Positions 51,847 to 60,840 of a DNA stretch of 64,000 nucleotides are shown in pieces. Position 1 is the stretch's first letter, and each line of letters begins with the position of its first letter. This DNA comes from Cyanobium gracile PCC 6307 (GTDB lineage Bacteria; Cyanobacteriota; Cyanobacteriia; PCC-6307; Cyanobiaceae). The position numbers and the translations under genes were made by a program. Where the stretch lies: the NCBI RefSeq assembly GCF_000316515.1, contig NC_019675.1:3222001-3286000 (forward strand). Direction: 5' to 3'. The notes under the pieces were generated by a model that searched no databases, was not told the origin of the DNA, and was given only the letters and a program-made list of their open reading frames with translations.

Positions 51847-53157
51847 TCAGCCGCCCCGCAGCACGCTGCTGAGCAACGAGAGGTTGATCATCACAATCAC
51901 ACTGGCGCACAGCCAGCCCGCCGCCTGAAGCCAGAGCGGCGTTCTGAGCTCGCCCATCAGACCGCGCCGTCCGCAGAACCACACCAGAGGGATCACGGCG
52001 AAGGGCAACTGCAGCGACAGCACCACCTGGCTCAGCACCAGCAGATTCGTGGTGGCCCGTTCCCCGAACAGGATCACCGTGGCCATCGCCGGGATCAGGG
52101 CGAGAGCGCGGGTGAGCAGCCGCCGCTTCCAGTCCGGAAGACGGATCTGCAGGAACCCCTCCATCACGATCTGGCCGGCCATGGTGGCGGTGAGCGTCGA
52201 GCTCTGGCCCGCCGCCAGCAGGGCCACGCCGAACAGCACGCTGGCCAGCGAGGTGCCCAGCATCGGCGTCAGCAGCCGGTAGGCCTCGCTCAGGTCCGTG
52301 ACCGGCTGCGGCAGCCGTCCGTAGAAGCTGCCGGCGGCCAGCACCAGGATCGAGACATTGATCAGAAAGGCCAGGCTGAGGGCAATCAGCGTGTCCCAGG
52401 TGCTGAAAGACAGGGCCCTGCGCTGCGTCCCCTGGCCACCGGCCCAGAGGCGGGTTTGCACCAGCGAGGAATGCAGGTAAAGGTTGTGGGGCATCACCGT
52501 GGCCCCCAGAATCCCGGCGGCCAGAAACAGCTGCTGACCGTCCCTGAGGCTGGCGGCCTGGGGGATGAAGCCCTGGCCCACCTGGCCCCAGTCGGGTTGG
52601 AGAAGCAGCATCTCCACCGCGAAGCAGCCGCCCACCAGGGCGACCAGGGCGATCACCAGCGCCTCGAGGCGCCGGATTCCAAAGCGCTGCAGGGCCAGCA
52701 GCAGCAGGGTGTCGGCGGCGGTCAGCCCCACCCCCCAGAGCAAGGGAAGACCGAACAGGAGTTGAAGGGCAATGGCGCTGCCCACCAGCTCGGCCAGGTC
52801 ACAGGCAATGATCGCCACCTCGGCCAGCAGCCAAAGGGGAATCCGGCAAAACCGCGGCAGGAGCTGGCTGCAGGCCTGGGCCAGATCCAGCCGCGTGGCG
52901 ATGCCCAGCCGGCAGCAGAGCGACTGGAGCACCATCGCCATCAGGCTGGAGAGTCCGATCACCCACAGCAGGCGATAGCCGAACTGGGAACCGGCCGCCA
53001 GATCGGTGGCCCAGTTGCCCGGATCCATGTAGCCGACGGCCACCAGGTACCCGGGTCCGAGCACCCGTAGGAACGTGCGCAGCGTGCCCAGGCCGGCAGG
53101 CACCTCCACGGCCTCCGTGTCGATGCGGGCGGCGGTGCCGAGCGGTGCATCAGGCAT
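51847..53157 (-). CDS. mntH: Nramp-family Mn2+/Fe2+ transporter
   Basis: 436 residues from ATG 53157. Eleven transmembrane helices are predictable. The TM1 metal motif is DPGNWATDL (Asp and Asn ligands), and TM6 has ATVMPHNLYLHSSL, which supplies Met and His. These match bacterial MntH, a proton-coupled manganese importer. No regulator site was recognised upstream. The methyltransferase gene lies downstream, separated by 29 bp. In a photosynthetic cell it would supply manganese to photosystem II and antioxidant enzymes. Confidence 0.9.
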   Translation of the reverse strand: MPDAPLGTAARIDTEAVEVPAGLGTLRTFLRVLGPGYLVAVGYMDPGNWATDLAAGSQFGYRLLWVIGLSSLMAMVLQSLCCRLGIATRLDLAQACSQLLPRFCRIPLWLLAEVAIIACDLAELVGSAIALQLLFGLPLLWGVGLTAADTLLLLALQRFGIRRLEALVIALVALVGGCFAVEMLLLQPDWGQVGQGFIPQAASLRDGQQLFLAAGILGATVMPHNLYLHSSLVQTRLWAGGQGTQRRALSFSTWDTLIALSLAFLINVSILVLAAGSFYGRLPQPVTDLSEAYRLLTPMLGTSLASVLFGVALLAAGQSSTLTATMAGQIVMEGFLQIRLPDWKRRLLTRALALIPAMATVILFGERATTNLLVLSQVVLSLQLPFAVIPLVWFCGRRGLMGELRTPLWLQAAGWLCASVIVMINLSLLSSVLRGG

Positions 53158-53246
53158 GAAGCGATGCCAGCGGAGCTGGAGGTTAGGGCGATGGTGGCGT
53201 TGGTCCCTTATCGGGGAATGGCTGGCCTGGCAGGGTGATTGCCTGC

Positions 53247-54170
53247 TCAGAAGTCGCGAGGACCCGTGTAGCCACTGAGATCGGCGAGGGTGTTCAGCGG
53301 CTTGACGCCCGAATCCATAACGCCCTTGATTTGCCAGCTGGGGTAGCCCTGAACCCCCTGCTGCTTGCACAGCTGCGCCTGGGTGTTGGCACCGTCTTCA
53401 GCGCATTCGATCACCTGGAGCTTGGCGGCGGCCTCTTTCCCGAAGGCTTCCTTCTGGTCATGGCAGTGGGGGCACCAGTACGCGGTGAACACCCGGGCAC
53501 CACTGCTGGTCAGGTGCTCTGCCAGGGCTATCTTGGCCGGGGTACTGGCGCTGACGACAGCTGGAGCTACCCGTCCGCTTGGAGCGACAGGCTGGTCCGC
53601 CGAGGCCGCCCAGCCCAGCCCCACTAGACCGACGAGCAAGGCCGTCATCACTCCGCGAAAGATCAGCTGGCCAAGGTCGATCCAGCGACTTCCCACAAGG
53701 CTCAACAGGAACAGCGCAAGGCTGAGAGCGGCTGACACCACACAGAAGGTGCAGAAGGCCTGGATCTCGAAGATCATGAGGCCCATCAGCACCAAGCTGA
53801 AGACGGCCATGCCGCAGCTGACGAGGAACAGAGCCCACCAGTTGCCCTCGGAGGCAGGGGCCCGCCGACCTCCTCGCAGCAGCGGGATCAGAGCCAGAAC
53901 GAGCACCGTGCCGTAGGCCAGGAATCCAAACAGAGACAGCGGCTGGCCAAGCAGGGTGCCCCAGGCGCTGCCGAGCACTTTGTCGCATCCATCGCTACCG
54001 CCAGGACAGGACAGGCTGCCGATCCATCCCCAGCGTTTGGCGGTGATCGAGCCCGTATCGACCAGGCCGATCGTGGCGAGCACAGCCATGCTGAGCCGGA
54101 TCCAGGGCCGACCTGGTTCCTGGCCAGCCCGTCGGCTGGAGAGTGATTCGGCTAACGACTCGCTGTTCAC
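53247..54170 (-). CDS. VKOR-thioredoxin fusion, periplasmic disulfide-forming enzyme
   Basis: 307 residues from GTG 54170. An ATG at 54200 was rejected because the -10 element of the MerR-type promoter (54199-54204) overlaps it. The VKOR part has four to five helices with Cys55/Cys62 (SCPGGSDGCDKV) and the quinone-side pair CTFC (140-143). The C-terminal thioredoxin domain carries CPHC at 233-236 and cis-Pro in GYPSW. Cyanobacterial VKOR-Trx proteins make disulfides and pass electrons to quinone. Under apparent MerR control, it may protect periplasmic thiols under metal stress. Confidence 0.85.
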   Translation of the reverse strand: MNSESLAESLSSRRAGQEPGRPWIRLSMAVLATIGLVDTGSITAKRWGWIGSLSCPGGSDGCDKVLGSAWGTLLGQPLSLFGFLAYGTVLVLALIPLLRGGRRAPASEGNWWALFLVSCGMAVFSLVLMGLMIFEIQAFCTFCVVSAALSLALFLLSLVGSRWIDLGQLIFRGVMTALLVGLVGLGWAASADQPVAPSGRVAPAVVSASTPAKIALAEHLTSSGARVFTAYWCPHCHDQKEAFGKEAAAKLQVIECAEDGANTQAQLCKQQGVQGYPSWQIKGVMDSGVKPLNTLADLSGYTGPRDF

Positions 54171-54198
54171 AGGTTGGGAGGAGGCTGAAGATGGGACC

Positions 54199-54229
54199 AT
54201 TAAAAAGTCTGAAGTAGCTACAGGGTCAA
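54199..54229 (-). promoter_or_regulatory. MerR-type promoter/operator of the VKOR gene
   Basis: On the minus strand, -35 TTGACC (54229-54224) and -10 TTTAAT (54204-54199) are separated by 19 bp, a spacing typical of MerR-activated promoters. The spacer holds the dyad CTGTAGCTACTTCAG. The same dyad type lies at the ATPase promoter. The divergent gene 60 bp away encodes a MerR regulator. Confidence 0.8.
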
Positions 54230-54291
54230 GGGCCTAGGCTTGCGCCGTGAAAGTTTGAGGGATCGACTTGTCAACCAAAGGCGATCAATCC

Positions 54292-54708
54292 ATGCAGATC
54301 GGCGAGCTGGCACGGTCTACAGGATTGAAGGTCGAAACCATCCGCTATTACGAACGCGAGCACTTGCTGCCGCTGCCGCAGCGCACGAAGGGAAACTACC
54401 GCCTCTATTCGCCGCGGCATGCGGAGCGATTGCGCTTCATCCGCTTCTGCCGCAGCATTGACATGAGCCTTGACGAGGTCCGCATCTTGATAGGGGCCCT
54501 CGACACACCGTCCGGAAGCTGCCTGACGGTGAATGCCCTGCTGGACGAGAAGATCGCTGAGGTCGATGCCCGCGTGGATGAATTGCACAAACTCCAGGAT
54601 CAGCTGCGGCAGCTCAGAGGGCTCTGCCAGCAGCCGGATCAGGGGGAGATCTGCGGTATTCTCGTCGAGCTGAATCGCTGTACTGAAAGCAGAAAGCCAG
54701 TCGTCTGA
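54292..54708 (+). CDS. MerR-family metal-responsive regulator, CadR/PbrR/ZntR-like
   Basis: 138 residues from ATG 54292. N-terminal MerR winged helix: MQIGELARSTGLKVETIRYYE, then GNYRLYSPRHAERLRFIRFCR. A dimerisation helix follows (EVDARVDELHKLQDQLRQLRGL). Metal-site cysteines are at 77 (SGSCLTVNALL), 112 and 121 (GEICGIL), with another at 130. That set matches CadR/PbrR more than CueR, whose two Cys lie close together near the C-terminus. It would respond to Cd, Pb or Zn, and lies divergent from VKOR and near the ZntA-type ATPase. It likely activates at least those two promoters. Confidence 0.85.
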   Translation: MQIGELARSTGLKVETIRYYEREHLLPLPQRTKGNYRLYSPRHAERLRFIRFCRSIDMSLDEVRILIGALDTPSGSCLTVNALLDEKIAEVDARVDELHKLQDQLRQLRGLCQQPDQGEICGILVELNRCTESRKPVV

Positions 54709-54782
54709 AAAACTCGCAGTGGTTGATCAGAAGACTGGCAGAACTTACAAGCCTGGCGATGTCATTTCATGACGGGATTGGA

Positions 54783-54980
54783 TTACTTGCAGCAGCAACA
54801 TCCACCCGTGGAAGGTGTGCCACCTACCGGTTGTTGTGGGACCGCCGCGAGAACTGCATTGGAATCTCGATTCCGCTCGGTACTGGTTGGCGTGGATGAT
54901 TCGTTCGCCTGGGCAGGAGCGACCATGGAGCCAAAGGCAATCCCAGTCAAAAGCAATAAAGCCAGAGGAGTGATTTTCAT
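54783..54980 (-). CDS. Small exported peptide ending in four cysteines
   Basis: 65 residues from ATG 54980. A signal peptide (1-25, ending QA-N) precedes a polar mature part, and the C-terminus is STGGCCCCK. Four adjacent Cys in an exported peptide strongly suggest soft-metal binding. Its own MerR-type promoter lies just upstream and its neighbours are a MerR gene and a P-type ATPase. I do not know a named family, and the peptide may be a metallochaperone or scavenger (inference). Confidence 0.7.
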   Translation of the reverse strand: MKITPLALLLLTGIAFGSMVAPAQANESSTPTSTERNRDSNAVLAAVPQQPVGGTPSTGGCCCCK

Positions 54981-55005
54981 CACACAGTCATCGTAAGACA
55001 ACATC

Positions 55006-55037
55006 ACCATACACCCTCCACTAGAGGGGAGAGTCAA
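55006..55037 (-). promoter_or_regulatory. MerR-type promoter/operator of the Cys4 peptide gene
   Basis: Minus strand: -35 TTGACT (55037-55032), 20-bp spacer with the dyad CTCCCCTCTAGTGGAG, -10 TATGGT (55011-55006), 25 bp before the ATG. Operator class 2 (ACTCTCC...GGAG), shared with the oxidase, glutaredoxin and DUF305 promoters. Confidence 0.85.
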
Positions 55038-55059
55038 GCCTGGGGAGATGCAGGGCTGC

Positions 55060-57273
55060 TTAGCCGCGAAGAGCAAGGACATTGGGCATGCGGATCAGAC
55101 GAAGGCCATTGGCGATCACGATCAGGCTGGTGCCCATGTCCGCGAAGACCGCCATCCACATCGTGGCATTTCCGGCCACGGTGAGTACCAGAAAGAGGGC
55201 CTTGATTCCCAGCGCCAGCGCGATGTTCTGGCGCAGGATTCGAAAGGTGCGGCGAGAGAGAGCGATCGTTTCCGGAACGCGCATCAGATCGTCATTCATG
55301 ATCACCACGTCGGCGGCTTCGATGGCGATATGGGTGCCCGCGGCCCCCATCGCAAAGCCGATGTCCGCCTGGGCCAGGGCCGGTGCATCGTTGATGCCAT
55401 CGCCGGCCATGGCCGTGAATCCATAGCGGGCCTGCAGATCGGCCACCGCCTCGAGCTTGTCCTGGGGCAGCATGTTGCTCTTCACCTGCTCGATGCCAGC
55501 TATGGCCGCAATTGCTTCGGCGGTGGCTGCGTTGTCGCCCGTGAGCATCACCGGGGTGACGCCGAGGGCCCGCAGAGCCTCCATGGCGGCCGCGGAGCTG
55601 GGCCGCACGGTGTCGGCGACGGCGATCAGGGCGAGCACGCCGCTGACATCCGCGAGCAGGCTCAGGGAGCGGCCCTGGCGCTCATGGACCTGCATCGACG
55701 CCTCCAGTGTGCTGGAGCAGAGCCCCAGCTCATCGATCCAGCGGTGGTTGGCCAGCATCAGCCGCCGTCCCGCGATCACGCCGCGCACACCGCGCCCCGG
55801 CAGGGCCTCGAAGGCCTCCACGGCCAGCCGCTCGCCATCAAGGCCTGTGGCCACCGCCTGCGAGACCGGATGGTCGGAGCGCCCCGCCAAGCTGCTGGCC
55901 CACTGCTTGAGCGCGTCAGCGTCTGAGCCTTCTTGCTGTGGAGAGAACGCCACCAGCTTGGGCTTGCCCAGGGTGATCGTGCCGGTCTTGTCGAGCGCCA
56001 GAACCTTGATCTTGCGGGCCTCTTCGATGTAGAGGCCGCCCTTGATGATGATGCCGCGACGGGCGGCGGTGGCCAGGCCGCTCACCACCGTGACCGGGGT
56101 GGCGATCACCAGGGCGCAGGGGCAGGCGATCACCAGCAGCACCAGGGCCTTGTAGATCGCCTGGGGCGGAGTGAATCCCAGAAGAGGTGGCGCCAGCAGG
56201 GCAACGGCCAGGGCGACCACGAACACCGCCGGGGTGTAATGGGCCGCGAAGCGATCGACGAAGCGCTGGATCGGGGCGCGGGAAGCCTGGGCCTCCTCCA
56301 CGGCCTGGATGATCCGCGCCAGGGTGCTGAGTGAGGCGGGCGCCGTCACCTGGATTTCCAGGGCGCCGCCCTGGTTGATCGTGCCGGCGAACACCGCGTC
56401 CCCCGGGCCTTTGTCCACCGGCAGGCTTTCGCCGGTGATCGGGGCCTGATCGATCGCGCTCACGCCAGAAAGCACCGTGCCATCGAGCGGCAGCCGCTCG
56501 CCCGGGCGGACACGCGCCACATCGCCGATGGCCACAGCGCTGGCGGACACGCGCTGCCAGCGGCCATCGCTCTGACGGATCTCCGCCTCGTCAGGGGCCA
56601 GGGCCATCAGGCTGGTGATCGCCTGGCGGGCCCGCTCCACCGCCCGCGCCTCAATCGCCTCGGCCACGGCATAGAGCGCCATCACCATGGCGGCTTCCGG
56701 GAAGCGGCCGATCAGGAAGGAGCCCGTGACCGCCACGCTCATCAGCGCATTGATGTTGAGACGGCCCTGGCGCAACGCGGCCAGGCCCTTGCGAAACACG
56801 GAGAAGCCCGCCAGGGCGATCGCGGCGATGGCGATTCCGATCTCCAGCAGCTCGTGGCCAGGGAAGGGGGGAACGACCAGATGCAGCAGCTCCGCCGTGA
56901 CCGCCAACGCCAGGGAGCCCGCCAGGCGAAGCCGTTCACGGAGCCGTTCGGCCCGGGTCTGGGCGGCGGACGGCCGGTGATCGGGGCTGATCGTCTCCGG
57001 GTTGAACCCCAGCCGGCGAATCGCAGCAAGGGCGGAGCTTAGCGCGGCCGCTTCGGCATCGATCGCCAGAACGCGCTCGGCCAGCAGGAACCTCAGGCCA
57101 CGGATGCCGTCGACACCTGCGAGGGCATGGCGGATCTCGCCTTCCTCCGTGGCGCAATCCATCGCGCTGATCCGAAACAGTGCTTCTCTGGCACTTGCCG
57201 GCTGCGGCTGGAGCTCCGGGGTGCCTCCGGCCGTCTGCCCGCTGGTTCCGCTGCTGCAGCAATGTTCCGCCAT
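55060..57273 (-). CDS. zntA: Zn/Cd/Pb-exporting P1B-type ATPase, ZntA/CadA-like
   Basis: 737 residues. A Cys pair at the N-terminus (EHCCSSG) precedes a degenerate HMA domain (SAMDCATEEGEIRHAL, one Cys and two Glu in place of CxxC). Membrane ion site CPC (about 384-386) is in VIACPCALVIATPV. The actuator loop has TGES, phosphorylation motif DKTGT (about 427), HP in SDHPVSQAV, and hinge GDGINDAPAL. TM8 ends with TLIVIANGLRL, and CPC with a late Lys/Asp region is typical of Zn/Cd/Pb pumps. It has its own MerR-type promoter and lies near the CadR-like gene. Confidence 0.9.
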   Translation of the reverse strand: MAEHCCSSGTSGQTAGGTPELQPQPASAREALFRISAMDCATEEGEIRHALAGVDGIRGLRFLLAERVLAIDAEAAALSSALAAIRRLGFNPETISPDHRPSAAQTRAERLRERLRLAGSLALAVTAELLHLVVPPFPGHELLEIGIAIAAIALAGFSVFRKGLAALRQGRLNINALMSVAVTGSFLIGRFPEAAMVMALYAVAEAIEARAVERARQAITSLMALAPDEAEIRQSDGRWQRVSASAVAIGDVARVRPGERLPLDGTVLSGVSAIDQAPITGESLPVDKGPGDAVFAGTINQGGALEIQVTAPASLSTLARIIQAVEEAQASRAPIQRFVDRFAAHYTPAVFVVALAVALLAPPLLGFTPPQAIYKALVLLVIACPCALVIATPVTVVSGLATAARRGIIIKGGLYIEEARKIKVLALDKTGTITLGKPKLVAFSPQQEGSDADALKQWASSLAGRSDHPVSQAVATGLDGERLAVEAFEALPGRGVRGVIAGRRLMLANHRWIDELGLCSSTLEASMQVHERQGRSLSLLADVSGVLALIAVADTVRPSSAAAMEALRALGVTPVMLTGDNAATAEAIAAIAGIEQVKSNMLPQDKLEAVADLQARYGFTAMAGDGINDAPALAQADIGFAMGAAGTHIAIEAADVVIMNDDLMRVPETIALSRRTFRILRQNIALALGIKALFLVLTVAGNATMWMAVFADMGTSLIVIANGLRLIRMPNVLALRG

Positions 57274-57293
57274 GGTCCTGTCATCCAGACCCC

Positions 57294-57324
57294 AGCAAAC
57301 AGCCTGTAGTCACTTCAGGGTCAA
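57294..57324 (-). promoter_or_regulatory. MerR-type promoter/operator of the P-type ATPase gene
   Basis: Minus strand: -35 TTGACC (57324-57319), 19-bp spacer containing CTGAAGTGACTACAG, -10 TTTGCT (57299-57294), then ATG at 57273. The dyad is class 1, nearly the mirror image of that at the VKOR promoter, so both probably respond to the CadR-like regulator. Confidence 0.85.
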
Positions 57325-57360
57325 GGATCTGGGCGGCACCGTGGGGCTGCGGGCTGTTGA

Positions 57361-57792
57361 TCAACGCAGCTGGGAACACTCCCGATCCGGCAACTCCTGA
57401 TCCAGCCCATCGGCTTGCCGGGCCAGCTTGGCTCCAGCTGCCGTGTAGAACCTGAACTGCTGGCGGTTGACGTAGAGAACCCGCTGGCTGCGCAGCAGGT
57501 GTTCTTCCGCTTTGTGGCGGCAGTCGATCAGGGCCTGGTAGTCGATGGTCAGCTCGTTGCGGTCGTTGGCATTGGCCCCATCGGCCTGCTTGCTGAGGAG
57601 CGGGCAGATTCGTTCGCGGATGGTTCGGACCAGGGCGATTTCGGCCTTCATGGCCTGCTCGGCCAGAGCGTTGCGTTGATCCAGCAGGTTACGACACGCC
57701 TCCAATTCAGCCGCCATCACTGGGGCTGCCAGCCACCAACAGCTCAGCAAAAGGGTCAGGACGTGGGGCATTGACGGATCAATTCGAGTCAT
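57361..57792 (-). CDS. Exported hypothetical protein
   Basis: 143 residues from ATG 57792 (ATG 57771 is also possible). A signal peptide ends near VMAAELEA (about 30). The mature part is helical with four Cys (EACRNLL, RICPLLS, LIDCRHKAE, RECSQL) that could form two disulfides, and a YVNRQQFRFYTAAGAKLARQAD segment. No family recognised. It lies between the ATPase and the oxidase, 50 bp after the latter, so it may be co-expressed with the oxidase operon. Confidence 0.6.
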   Translation of the reverse strand: MTRIDPSMPHVLTLLLSCWWLAAPVMAAELEACRNLLDQRNALAEQAMKAEIALVRTIRERICPLLSKQADGANANDRNELTIDYQALIDCRHKAEEHLLRSQRVLYVNRQQFRFYTAAGAKLARQADGLDQELPDRECSQLR

Positions 57793-57843
57793 GTGTCTTT
57801 GGCGGCTTGGGCGTGATCATCCTGAGCAGAGACAGACCATCAA

Positions 57844-59337
57844 CTACTTAATCTGCAGTACCCCCATCATCCCCAGATCCTCGTGGTCAAGGTTGTGGCA
57901 GTGATACACCGTGCGCCCTGGAAAATCCCGGAACGTCACCCGGATCCGCACCTCCTCGCCCGCCTTCACCAGCACGGTGTCCTTCCAGCGGCGCTGGGCT
58001 TCGGGGCGGCCGGCGCGGCTGATCACCTGGAAGGGATTGACGTGCAAGTGGAAGGGGTGATCCATCACGTCGTCGTTGACGATCAGCCAGTCTTCCGTGC
58101 TTCCAAGGGCGACACGGGTGTCGATGCGGTCGGGGTCGAAGGGCTGGGCATTGATCACGAAGCCCATGCCGCCCCCGCCCATGCCACCGGCGCCCATGCC
58201 CCCCATGCCGTGTTGCATCCCGCCCATCCCCATCCCCATCCCCATCCCCATGGCATGGGCCAGGGAGAAGCGGCGCGTGAGCTCCGGCTGCGGCAGGGCC
58301 GCCACGGGAATCAGGGTTTTGGGGAGTGGCAGCGTCGCCACTGATCCGGCGTAGTTGAGGGTGGCCAGGGTTTGAGGAGCGTCCGCCACCTGGCCCATCC
58401 CCATGTGACCACTGCGCTGATAGGGCAGGTTGAGCAACCGGTAGCTGCCGGGTGCCTGGTTGCCCTGCACCAGCACATCGGCCCGCTCGCCGGGGGCCAG
58501 CAGCAGTTCGTCCAGGGCCTGCGGGGTCGCGATGGCACCGCCATCGGTGGCTATCAGCACCAGTGAGTGCCCCTCCAGGGCCAGGCGGTAGATGCGGGCA
58601 TTGGAGGCATTGAGCAGGCGCAGCCGCAGCAGGCCGCCGCTGGGGATCGACAGGTCAGGGTTGAGCTCGCCATTCACCGTCAGCAGGGGGCCCTCCCGGC
58701 CGAGCATGCGCCCCATGCCCTGGCCAGCCTCGCCCTGGCCGGAAGCGCTGGCGAAATCCTTGAGCACCAGCACGGTTTCGCTGGCGGCCGCCACTTCAGG
58801 AATTCGGTCGAGATCACCGCGCACCACCAGGGCGCTTCTGAGGCCGCCGAACACCTCATCGGCCGAGAGTCCGTGCTGGTGGGGGTGGACGTAGAAGAGG
58901 CCGGCCGGGTGGTCCTTGGCGAGCGTGAACGCATAGGAGAAGGAGCCACCGGGCGGCACGCTCAGGAAGACGTTGTCGGCCGTGCCGGTGGGGGGGATAT
59001 GGAGCCCGTGGAAGTGGAGATTGGTGGGTTGCTTGAGTTCATTGCGCAGGCGCAGGCGCACCCGATCGCCGGCGTTCACCTCCAGCAGCGGACCGGGGGA
59101 GCGGCCGTTGTAGGTGAGCAGCTCGGGGGGGCTACCGGGAAGGGTCCCCCGCGTGGCCTGGGCCACTAGCTCCAGATCAGCGACGCCGCCACGGGAGGCC
59201 AGCCGCGCCGCACCGGCCGGCTGGGCCCGGACGGCGGAGCGCTGCACCCGGTCCCAAAGAACCGGCCCGACCACGGCCGTGCCGAGGCCGGCGAGCCCCA
59301 GGCCGAGCACCTGCCGTCGCCGAAGGGGAGTGGTCAT
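57844..59337 (-). CDS. Multicopper oxidase, CueO/CotA-like, Tat-exported
   Basis: 497 residues. Twin-arginine signal: LRRRQVLGLGLAGLG. Copper ligands are in HFHGLH (about 108), HPHQHG (about 151), HPFHLHVNPF (about 430) and the terminal HCHNLDHEDLGMM, which holds the T1 Cys, His and Met. A Met-rich loop (MGMGMGMGMGG...MGGMGAGGMGG) near residue 370 resembles the Cu(I)-binding insert of CueO. It would oxidise Cu(I) in the periplasm and limit copper toxicity. Co-transcribed with the DUF411 gene from a class 2 MerR promoter. Confidence 0.9.
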   Translation of the reverse strand: MTTPLRRRQVLGLGLAGLGTAVVGPVLWDRVQRSAVRAQPAGAARLASRGGVADLELVAQATRGTLPGSPPELLTYNGRSPGPLLEVNAGDRVRLRLRNELKQPTNLHFHGLHIPPTGTADNVFLSVPPGGSFSYAFTLAKDHPAGLFYVHPHQHGLSADEVFGGLRSALVVRGDLDRIPEVAAASETVLVLKDFASASGQGEAGQGMGRMLGREGPLLTVNGELNPDLSIPSGGLLRLRLLNASNARIYRLALEGHSLVLIATDGGAIATPQALDELLLAPGERADVLVQGNQAPGSYRLLNLPYQRSGHMGMGQVADAPQTLATLNYAGSVATLPLPKTLIPVAALPQPELTRRFSLAHAMGMGMGMGMGGMQHGMGGMGAGGMGGGGMGFVINAQPFDPDRIDTRVALGSTEDWLIVNDDVMDHPFHLHVNPFQVISRAGRPEAQRRWKDTVLVKAGEEVRIRVTFRDFPGRTVYHCHNLDHEDLGMMGVLQIK

Positions 59338-59347
59338 GGTTGGGTCC

Positions 59348-59845
59348 TTACTTGGCGTGCTGGGAGAAGCTGCTGATGGCTCCGGTCCGCGTGAAGGCCA
59401 TCACCGTGAACGCCTCTTTGCCGTAGGCCGATTCCATTCCTGGGGAACCCAGGGGCATCCCCGGAAGGGCGAGGCCCGCCACGGGAGGCCGTTTCTGCAG
59501 CAGCCGTTTCACATCGACAGCAGGGACGTGACCCTCAAGGGCAAAACCAGCGACTTCGGCGGTGTGGCAGGAGGCCAGGCGGGCGGGGACCCCCAGGCGT
59601 CGCTTGATCACGGCGACATCCGCCACCACGACATCGCGAACGGCAAAGCCATTGGCGCGCATGTGCTGCACCCAGCCCTTGCAGCAGCCGCAGCTCGCAG
59701 ATCGGTAGGAGGTGACCGGCATCAGGGCTGGAGCGTTGGCGCGTGCCGGGAGCGACCCGCCCGCTGAGACAACGGCAGCAACAGCGCCGACTCCCGCCAG
59801 CAGGCCCAGGAACCGCGCATGTTCGCGAAAGGGTGTCGAGTTCAT
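59348..59845 (-). CDS. DUF411 metal-binding protein
   Basis: 165 residues. Signal peptide ends at RANA (about 38). The thioredoxin-like DUF411 domain begins with YRSASCGCCKGWVQHM, where the CxCC set probably binds copper, and continues with GVPARLASCHTAEVAGFALEGHVPAVDVKRLL and KPPVAGLALPGMPLGSPGM. DUF411 genes travel with copper-resistance clusters. The promoter is the divergent unit at 59870-59982. Ten bases separate its stop from the oxidase start, indicating one operon. Confidence 0.9.
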   Translation of the reverse strand: MNSTPFREHARFLGLLAGVGAVAAVVSAGGSLPARANAPALMPVTSYRSASCGCCKGWVQHMRANGFAVRDVVVADVAVIKRRLGVPARLASCHTAEVAGFALEGHVPAVDVKRLLQKRPPVAGLALPGMPLGSPGMESAYGKEAFTVMAFTRTGAISSFSQHAK

Positions 59846-59869
59846 GGCCTCTGATGCGTGGATGTCTCA

Positions 59870-59901
59870 ACCGTAGAGCCTCCACTTAAGTGGAGAGTCA
59901 A
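59870..59901 (-). promoter_or_regulatory. MerR-type promoter/operator of DUF411-oxidase operon
   Basis: Minus strand: -35 TTGACT (59901-59896), 20-bp spacer with perfect dyad CTCCACTTAAGTGGAG, -10 TACGGT (59875-59870), 25 bp before the ATG. Class 2 operator. The same unit with four changes is at 63158-63189. Confidence 0.9.
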
Positions 59902-59951
59902 GCCTGGGATGACCGGTTGCGGTAGGCGCAGATTTGCTGCGGCCTTGGACC

Positions 59952-59982
59952 ATGACTCTCCTGCCAAGGGGTCCATGCGGGG
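59952..59982 (+). promoter_or_regulatory. Degenerate MerR-type promoter of the DUF305 pseudogene
   Basis: ATGACT (59952) replaces TTGACT, the dyad is CTCCTGCCAAGGGG with a later 2-base loss, and the -10 region reads TGCGGG instead of TACGGT. Alignment with the intact copy at 63239-63270 shows the decay. Probably inactive. Confidence 0.7.
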
Positions 59983-60003
59983 CGGTGGGTTGACCCTGCC
60001 GCC

Positions 60004-60676
60004 ATGAGCCCATGCCGCTTCACCACCGCCTTGATCGGGCTCGCCTCTGCCCTCAGGGTGGCGACTCCTGCCCTGGCTCAGATGCCCGGCGGCATGGATC
60101 ACGGCAGTTACCACGGGATGCCCATGACGTGGGCCCCGCCGCCACCTACGACCTGTGCTTCATCGCCGGCAAGGTGCAGCACCACAACGGCGCCCCGCGA
60201 ATAAGCGAATTCGTCTTCGGCATCGGCCAGCCTGGTGTGGGAGCCCTCGGCAAGACGATCTGGCGCGATCAAGCCAACGAGATCCGGGCCATGGGCCTCT
60301 GGCGCAAGGCCTGGTATCCCCAGGCGCCCGTCTACCCGGTGGCGCTGGCGAGCTATGGGGATCCCAACAGGCTCAACGGCCTCACCCACATGAGCCAGGC
60401 CCAGATCGGAGGTATTCGCATGATGGACGACGCTCCGGCCCCACCAGGAACAACCGCGTTATCTGGATCCTCGAAGGGATGCTCGATCACCACGGCGTGG
60501 CGCTGATGATGGCCCATGACGGCCTGGCCAAGAGCACCAACCCCACGATCCGCCGCTTCGCCAGGGGGGTGATCGTGGCCCAGCGCGCCGAAATCATCGA
60601 ACTGCGGCGGATGCTGGCGCTTGAGGGCCTGAGCAAGCCTGAGTACAGCCGTTATGACTCACTTTTCAGACTCTGA
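60004..60676 (+). pseudogene. DUF305 protein, frameshifted copy
   Basis: ATG 60004 starts a signal peptide (TTALIGLASALRVATPALAQ) and MPGGMDHGSYHGMPM, then a shift leads to the next frame (YDLCFIAGKVQHHNGA...IWRDQANEIRAMGLWRKAWYP) and another shift near 60450 to the last (GMLDHHGVALMMAHDGLAKS...ELRRMLALEGL), ending at TAG or TGA near 60676. The second copy at 63293 is open throughout and closely similar, so two frameshifts and an internal deletion broke this one. The HH metal motifs are kept. Confidence 0.85.
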
Positions 60677-60840
60677 GCATGACTCGACCAGGACCTGGCA
60701 ACCCTCAAGCAGTGATCAGCTCAGATGAAGTGGAGCGTTTGCTGGGAGGACATCTGAGGCTCCCCAACCGGGGCCATCCGCCACGGCCCACCGGACGAAA
60801 CCAGTCTGCAGACGGGCCTTCAAGCCGGATCATCCAGGCC

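Noticed and set aside
51700-53070. 456-codon plus-strand frame opposite mntH
   Set aside because: Composition (Gln, His, Arg) is that of an antisense frame; mntH is certain.
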